Shown piece by piece: positions 5,906 to 8,067 of a DNA stretch of 8,067 nucleotides. Origin of the DNA: Desulfobacterales bacterium (GTDB taxonomy: Bacteria > Desulfobacterota > Desulfobacteria > Desulfobacterales > JAFDCJ01). The stretch is taken from contig JAOZPY010000103.1 in NCBI GenBank assembly GCA_029932495.1, forward strand, positions 1-8,067, read 5' to 3'. Every line of letters starts with the position of its first letter. Position 1 is the first letter of the stretch. The position numbers and the translations under genes were made by a program. The notes beneath the pieces are model-generated. The model did not search any database. It was not told where the DNA came from and was given only the letters and a program-made list of their open reading frames with translations.

Positions 5906-7645
5906 TCACTGCCAGTCTTCCACCACAATTTGAGCCGTTTTCCTGTCGTTCCAGTGGTTCCAGCGCAGCCTGAAGAGTATTGCGGCGAATTCTTTTTTCC
6001 GGGCGGCTTGGCCTTCGACATTGAAATGAATGGCCGGCAGCACCGGCGCATCCGGTGTCCAGGACTGGCGCAGCATCATGCGCCGGTGGTTGTGGCCGAC
6101 GACTCTTGATGATACCACCCTCACGTTGCCGGCTCTGAAAAGCGGTTCCGGGTTGGCGGTGCCGAAGGGTGCCAGGGATTGCAGCTCATCGATGAGCCCA
6201 GCTGCAATCTCGTCGAAATCCAGGTCGCGGTCAACTTGCAGCCGGGGGCTGAAGTCTTCCGGGCGACAGGTATGCCGGACGATATCTTCAAATTGCTGCT
6301 GAAAGGCTTCGATATTTTCTTCGCGTATTTTCAGCCCGGCGGCCATGGCGTGGCCGCCGAAGCTCTCCAGACAGCTGCTGCATGCCGCCAGGGCCTCATA
6401 AAGGTTGAGGGCGGGGACGCTTCTGGCTGATCCGGTTCCCAGACCGTTGTCGATGGCAATCAGCACCGTCGGTCGATGAAATTTTTCAACCACCCGGCTG
6501 GCGACAATGCCTATCAGCCCGGCATGCCACTGGGCACCGGCAAAAACCAGGCAATGCCGTTGCTGCAGCGAGGGGTTGAGTTCCAGATAGCGTTCGATAT
6601 CAGCCAGGATTTTTTTTTCCATTTGCTGCCGACGCTGGTTCAGTAAATTGAGTGTTTGGGCGGATTTTACGGCCGCCTCGCTGTTTTGGGTGGTTAACAG
6701 TTCCACTGCCCGAACCGCATGATCCATCCGGCCTGCTGCGTTGATCCGGGGGGCCAGTCGAAAAGCGATATCCTCAGTTGAGAGGAAATTGCTGTTGACG
6801 GCACTGGCCTGCAACAGCGCCGCCAGTCCGGGGCGCCGGTCGGCTGCGATCAGTCGAAGGCCGGCCTTGCATAGGATGCGGTTTTCTCCAGTGAGCGGTA
6901 CCATGTCGGCGATGGTTCCCAGGGCGACCAGGTCACACTCATTTTTCAGGTTGGGTTCCGGACGTTCCCGCCAGAACCCATTGTCTCTCAGGTGTTTGCG
7001 CAGACAAATCAACAGAAAAAAGGCCACACCGACGCCGGCTAGGTTTTCCAGGCCCGCCGGGCAGTCCGGGCGCCGGGGATTGACCACGGCCAGAGCCGGC
7101 GGAAGGTTTTTGCCGATGCTGTGGTGATCGGTGATGATAACGTCAATTCCCGCCCGGTTTGCCGCTTCAATCGCCTGATGACTGGTGGAGCCGCAGTCGG
7201 CGGTAATAATCAGATCAATGTGGTTGGGAGTTGCATAGCGGCTGATATGTTGCGGCTGGATGCTGTAACCCTCGGTGATCCGGTGGGGGATATAATAGGA
7301 AACATCGGCTCCGGCATGATGCAAAAAGTTGAGCAGGATCACCGTGGCCGTGATGCCGTCGACATCATAGTCGCCAAAAATCAGGATTTTTTCCTTGCCG
7401 GCAATGGCAGCGGCAATGCGCTCAACCGCGACATCCATATCCTTGAGGGCAAAGGGGGCGGGCAGGTTGGTCAGGGAGGCGGTTAGAAAATCCCGGGCCC
7501 GGTCGACTGTAAGAATCTGGCGGTTGATCAGCACGGCGGCGGTGACCGGGTGGCACTTGAGATCCTTTGCCAGTCGGGCAACCGCATTCGGATCGGGTTG
7601 CAGTATCTGCCAGTTGCGTTCCATACCTTGCGCCATATATCCCAT
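5906..7645 (-). CDS. recJ: Single-stranded-DNA-specific 5'-3' exonuclease RecJ
   Basis: RecJ degrades single-stranded DNA 5' to 3' in recombination (RecF pathway), mismatch repair and fork processing. The 579 residues match the family's usual length. The DHH catalytic core has DYDVDG (92-97), ADCG (149-152), TDHH (172-175), NPR (189-191) and LGTIADMVPL (242-251) with the later metal aspartate. PRINAAGRM (299-307) follows. The DHHA1 part shows WHAGLIGIVASR (373-384), GSARS (405-409) and FGGHAMAAG (429-437), then LAPFGTANPEP (491-501) and an OB-like C-terminal region. All expected motifs are intact. The start is uncertain: ATG at 7645, 7636 and 7624 are all in frame, and none has a good Shine-Dalgarno. 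The third, giving MERNWQILQ, looks most like a RecJ beginning; the longest is reported here. The gene is divergent from the DUF4911-like gene. A 5-bp dyad covers the stop codon but lacks an adjoining T tract. Confidence 0.96.
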   Translation of the reverse strand: MGYMAQGMERNWQILQPDPNAVARLAKDLKCHPVTAAVLINRQILTVDRARDFLTASLTNLPAPFALKDMDVAVERIAAAIAGKEKILIFGDYDVDGITATVILLNFLHHAGADVSYYIPHRITEGYSIQPQHISRYATPNHIDLIITADCGSTSHQAIEAANRAGIDVIITDHHSIGKNLPPALAVVNPRRPDCPAGLENLAGVGVAFFLLICLRKHLRDNGFWRERPEPNLKNECDLVALGTIADMVPLTGENRILCKAGLRLIAADRRPGLAALLQASAVNSNFLSTEDIAFRLAPRINAAGRMDHAVRAVELLTTQNSEAAVKSAQTLNLLNQRRQQMEKKILADIERYLELNPSLQQRHCLVFAGAQWHAGLIGIVASRVVEKFHRPTVLIAIDNGLGTGSARSVPALNLYEALAACSSCLESFGGHAMAAGLKIREENIEAFQQQFEDIVRHTCRPEDFSPRLQVDRDLDFDEIAAGLIDELQSLAPFGTANPEPLFRAGNVRVVSSRVVGHNHRRMMLRQSWTPDAPVLPAIHFNVEGQAARKKEFAAILFRLRWNHWNDRKTAQIVVEDWQ

Positions 7646-7690
7646 CTGGGAGTGGGGGACAACTGAAAAAGCAGCCGGCAGAGTTTTTTA

Positions 7691-7718
7691 TTGAAAAAGG
7701 GGGTGAGATGGTTATACT
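7691..7718 (+). promoter_or_regulatory. Sigma70-type promoter for the DUF4911-like gene
   Basis: TTGAAA (7691-7696) and TATACT (7713-7718) are separated by 16 bp. Each hexamer is one base off the TTGACA / TATAAT consensus. Transcription would start near 7725, giving a leader of about 80 bases that contains a GC-rich hairpin and a heptamer array. I see no comparably good promoter facing recJ in the same gap. Confidence 0.6.
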
Positions 7719-7748
7719 GAAAACGGATGGGTGCAGGAGGGGCCCGGG

Positions 7749-7763
7749 GGGCGCTGCGCGCCC
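7749..7763 (+). other. GC-rich hairpin in the leader of the DUF4911-like gene
   Basis: GGGCGC (7749-7754) and GCGCCC (7758-7763) form a perfect 6-bp all-GC stem around a TGC loop. It lies downstream of the predicted promoter and upstream of the heptamer array. No T tract follows, so it is not an intrinsic terminator. It could stabilise or attenuate the leader, or be the edge of an intergenic repeat. Confidence 0.45.
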
Positions 7764-7764
7764 A

Positions 7765-7799
7765 GGACAAAGGTCAAAGACCAAAGGATAAAGGTTTAG
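7765..7799 (+). repeat. Degenerate heptamer tandem array, N-Y-AAAG-R units
   Basis: Read from 7767, four consecutive 7-bp units have the form N-Y-AAAG-R, with first bases A, T, C, A, second bases C, C, C, T and last bases G, A, G, G. A fifth, more decayed unit runs to about 7801. The array fills the space between the leader hairpin and the start of the DUF4911-like gene. GGTC and GACC within it also make a weak 4-bp stem. Confidence 0.65.
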
Positions 7800-7805
7800 G
7801 CCAAG

Positions 7806-8042
7806 GTGAGGGTTGAACCATTGCAGACCGTCAAACAGCATTACCGCGTGGAGCGCAGCCAGATCGCCTTTATGAAGTTTATTTTCGAAGCTTATGACGG
7901 GATCGCACTGATTGAAACCCTTGATGCGGATGCCGGCCTGATCGTGCTGCATATCGCTCCGGGCTGTGAACCGGAGGTGGCCGTTGTTTTGCAGGATCTT
8001 GAAAAAGATATCCTGATGGAACGGGTGCAAATAAGTGGCTAA
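7806..8042 (+). CDS. Small DUF4911-like protein
   Basis: A 78-residue cytoplasmic-looking protein of unknown function. The pattern RSQIAFMKFIFEAYDGIA (17-34), followed by a short beta-rich stretch ending in VLHIAPGCEPEV (47-58), resembles the DUF4911 family as I know it from Desulfobacterota; the full length fits such a protein. The family call is from memory and needs a profile search. The start is ambiguous. GTG at 7806 has AGG 5 nt upstream (7798-7800). TTG at 7821 has the stronger GGTGAGGG (7805-7812) 8 nt upstream and would drop five residues ahead of the conserved part. A promoter at 7691-7718 and a leader with hairpin and heptamers precede it. Another start codon lies 15 bases past its stop, suggesting a short operon. 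Confidence 0.75.
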   Translation: MRVEPLQTVKQHYRVERSQIAFMKFIFEAYDGIALIETLDADAGLIVLHIAPGCEPEVAVVLQDLEKDILMERVQISG

Positions 8043-8057
8043 TCAGGAAGTTGCAAT

Positions 8058-8067
8058 ATGCGCCGCG
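8058..8067 (+). CDS. Start of a downstream gene (3' cut by window edge)
   Basis: ATG at 8058 is preceded by AGGAAG (8045-8050) with a 7-nt spacer and lies 15 bases after the stop of the DUF4911-like gene. Only the codons for Met-Arg-Arg are visible, so the product cannot be named. Confidence 0.5.

Noticed and set aside
5901..5915. Dyad CTGGC/GCCAG over the recJ stop codon as a terminator
   Set aside because: The stem is only 5 bp and the nearest T run starts several bases later, so it is not convincing as an intrinsic terminator.
7708..7791. Possible 27-codon leader peptide starting at the ATG at 7708, preceded by AAGGGGGT
   Set aside because: The ATG falls in the spacer of the promoter at 7691-7718, so that transcript could not encode it. 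The Shine-Dalgarno spacing is short, and the peptide is mostly an artefact of the hairpin and heptamer bases.
7422..8030. Open frame of 202 codons on the minus strand covering the recJ 5' end, the divergent gap and the DUF4911-like gene
   Set aside because: It crosses two real genes and the promoter gap; its sequence is composition-driven with no family resemblance.

Overview
The window looks like a chromosomal segment of a Gram-negative bacterium, most likely an uncultured member of the Desulfobacterota (former Deltaproteobacteria, Desulfobacterales-like). That placement is inference. It rests on a small DUF4911-type protein, a family I associate with that group, on moderately GC-rich coding sequence with AT-richer intergenic bits, and on degenerate 7-bp-period repeats in noncoding DNA. 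Nothing here indicates a phage, plasmid, insertion sequence, CRISPR array or RNA gene.

Layout. Positions 1-2839 (+) are the 3' four-fifths of dnaE, the replicative DNA polymerase III alpha subunit; its N-terminus lies upstream of the window. It overlaps by 8 nt manC (2832-4190, +), a GDP-mannose pyrophosphorylase whose C-terminal isomerase-like cupin half has lost several hallmark residues. A 153-bp convergent gap follows, with a short hairpin and the start of a heptamer repeat. On the minus strand come recJ (5906-7645), an uncharacterised 140-residue gene (5372-5794) and an RNase Z-like metallo-beta-lactamase gene (4344-5372). The last two share one base in a TAATG junction, and the 140-residue gene may have its own promoter downstream of recJ. 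Divergent from recJ, a 160-bp gap holds a good sigma70-type promoter, a GC-rich hairpin and a second heptamer array. These lead into a small DUF4911-like gene (7806-8042, +) and the first codons of another gene at the right edge.

How the genes relate. The segment is mainly housekeeping: chain elongation (DnaE), single-strand exonuclease repair (RecJ), probable tRNA 3' processing (RNase Z) and activated-sugar supply for surface polysaccharide (ManC). No new multi-gene system is evident. The points worth a second look are (1) two separate degenerate heptamer arrays with the same internal architecture, one of which supplies the last codons and stop of the RNase Z gene, (2) a ManC with a decayed isomerase domain, translationally tied to dnaE, and (3) an unrecognised protein translationally coupled to RNase Z.
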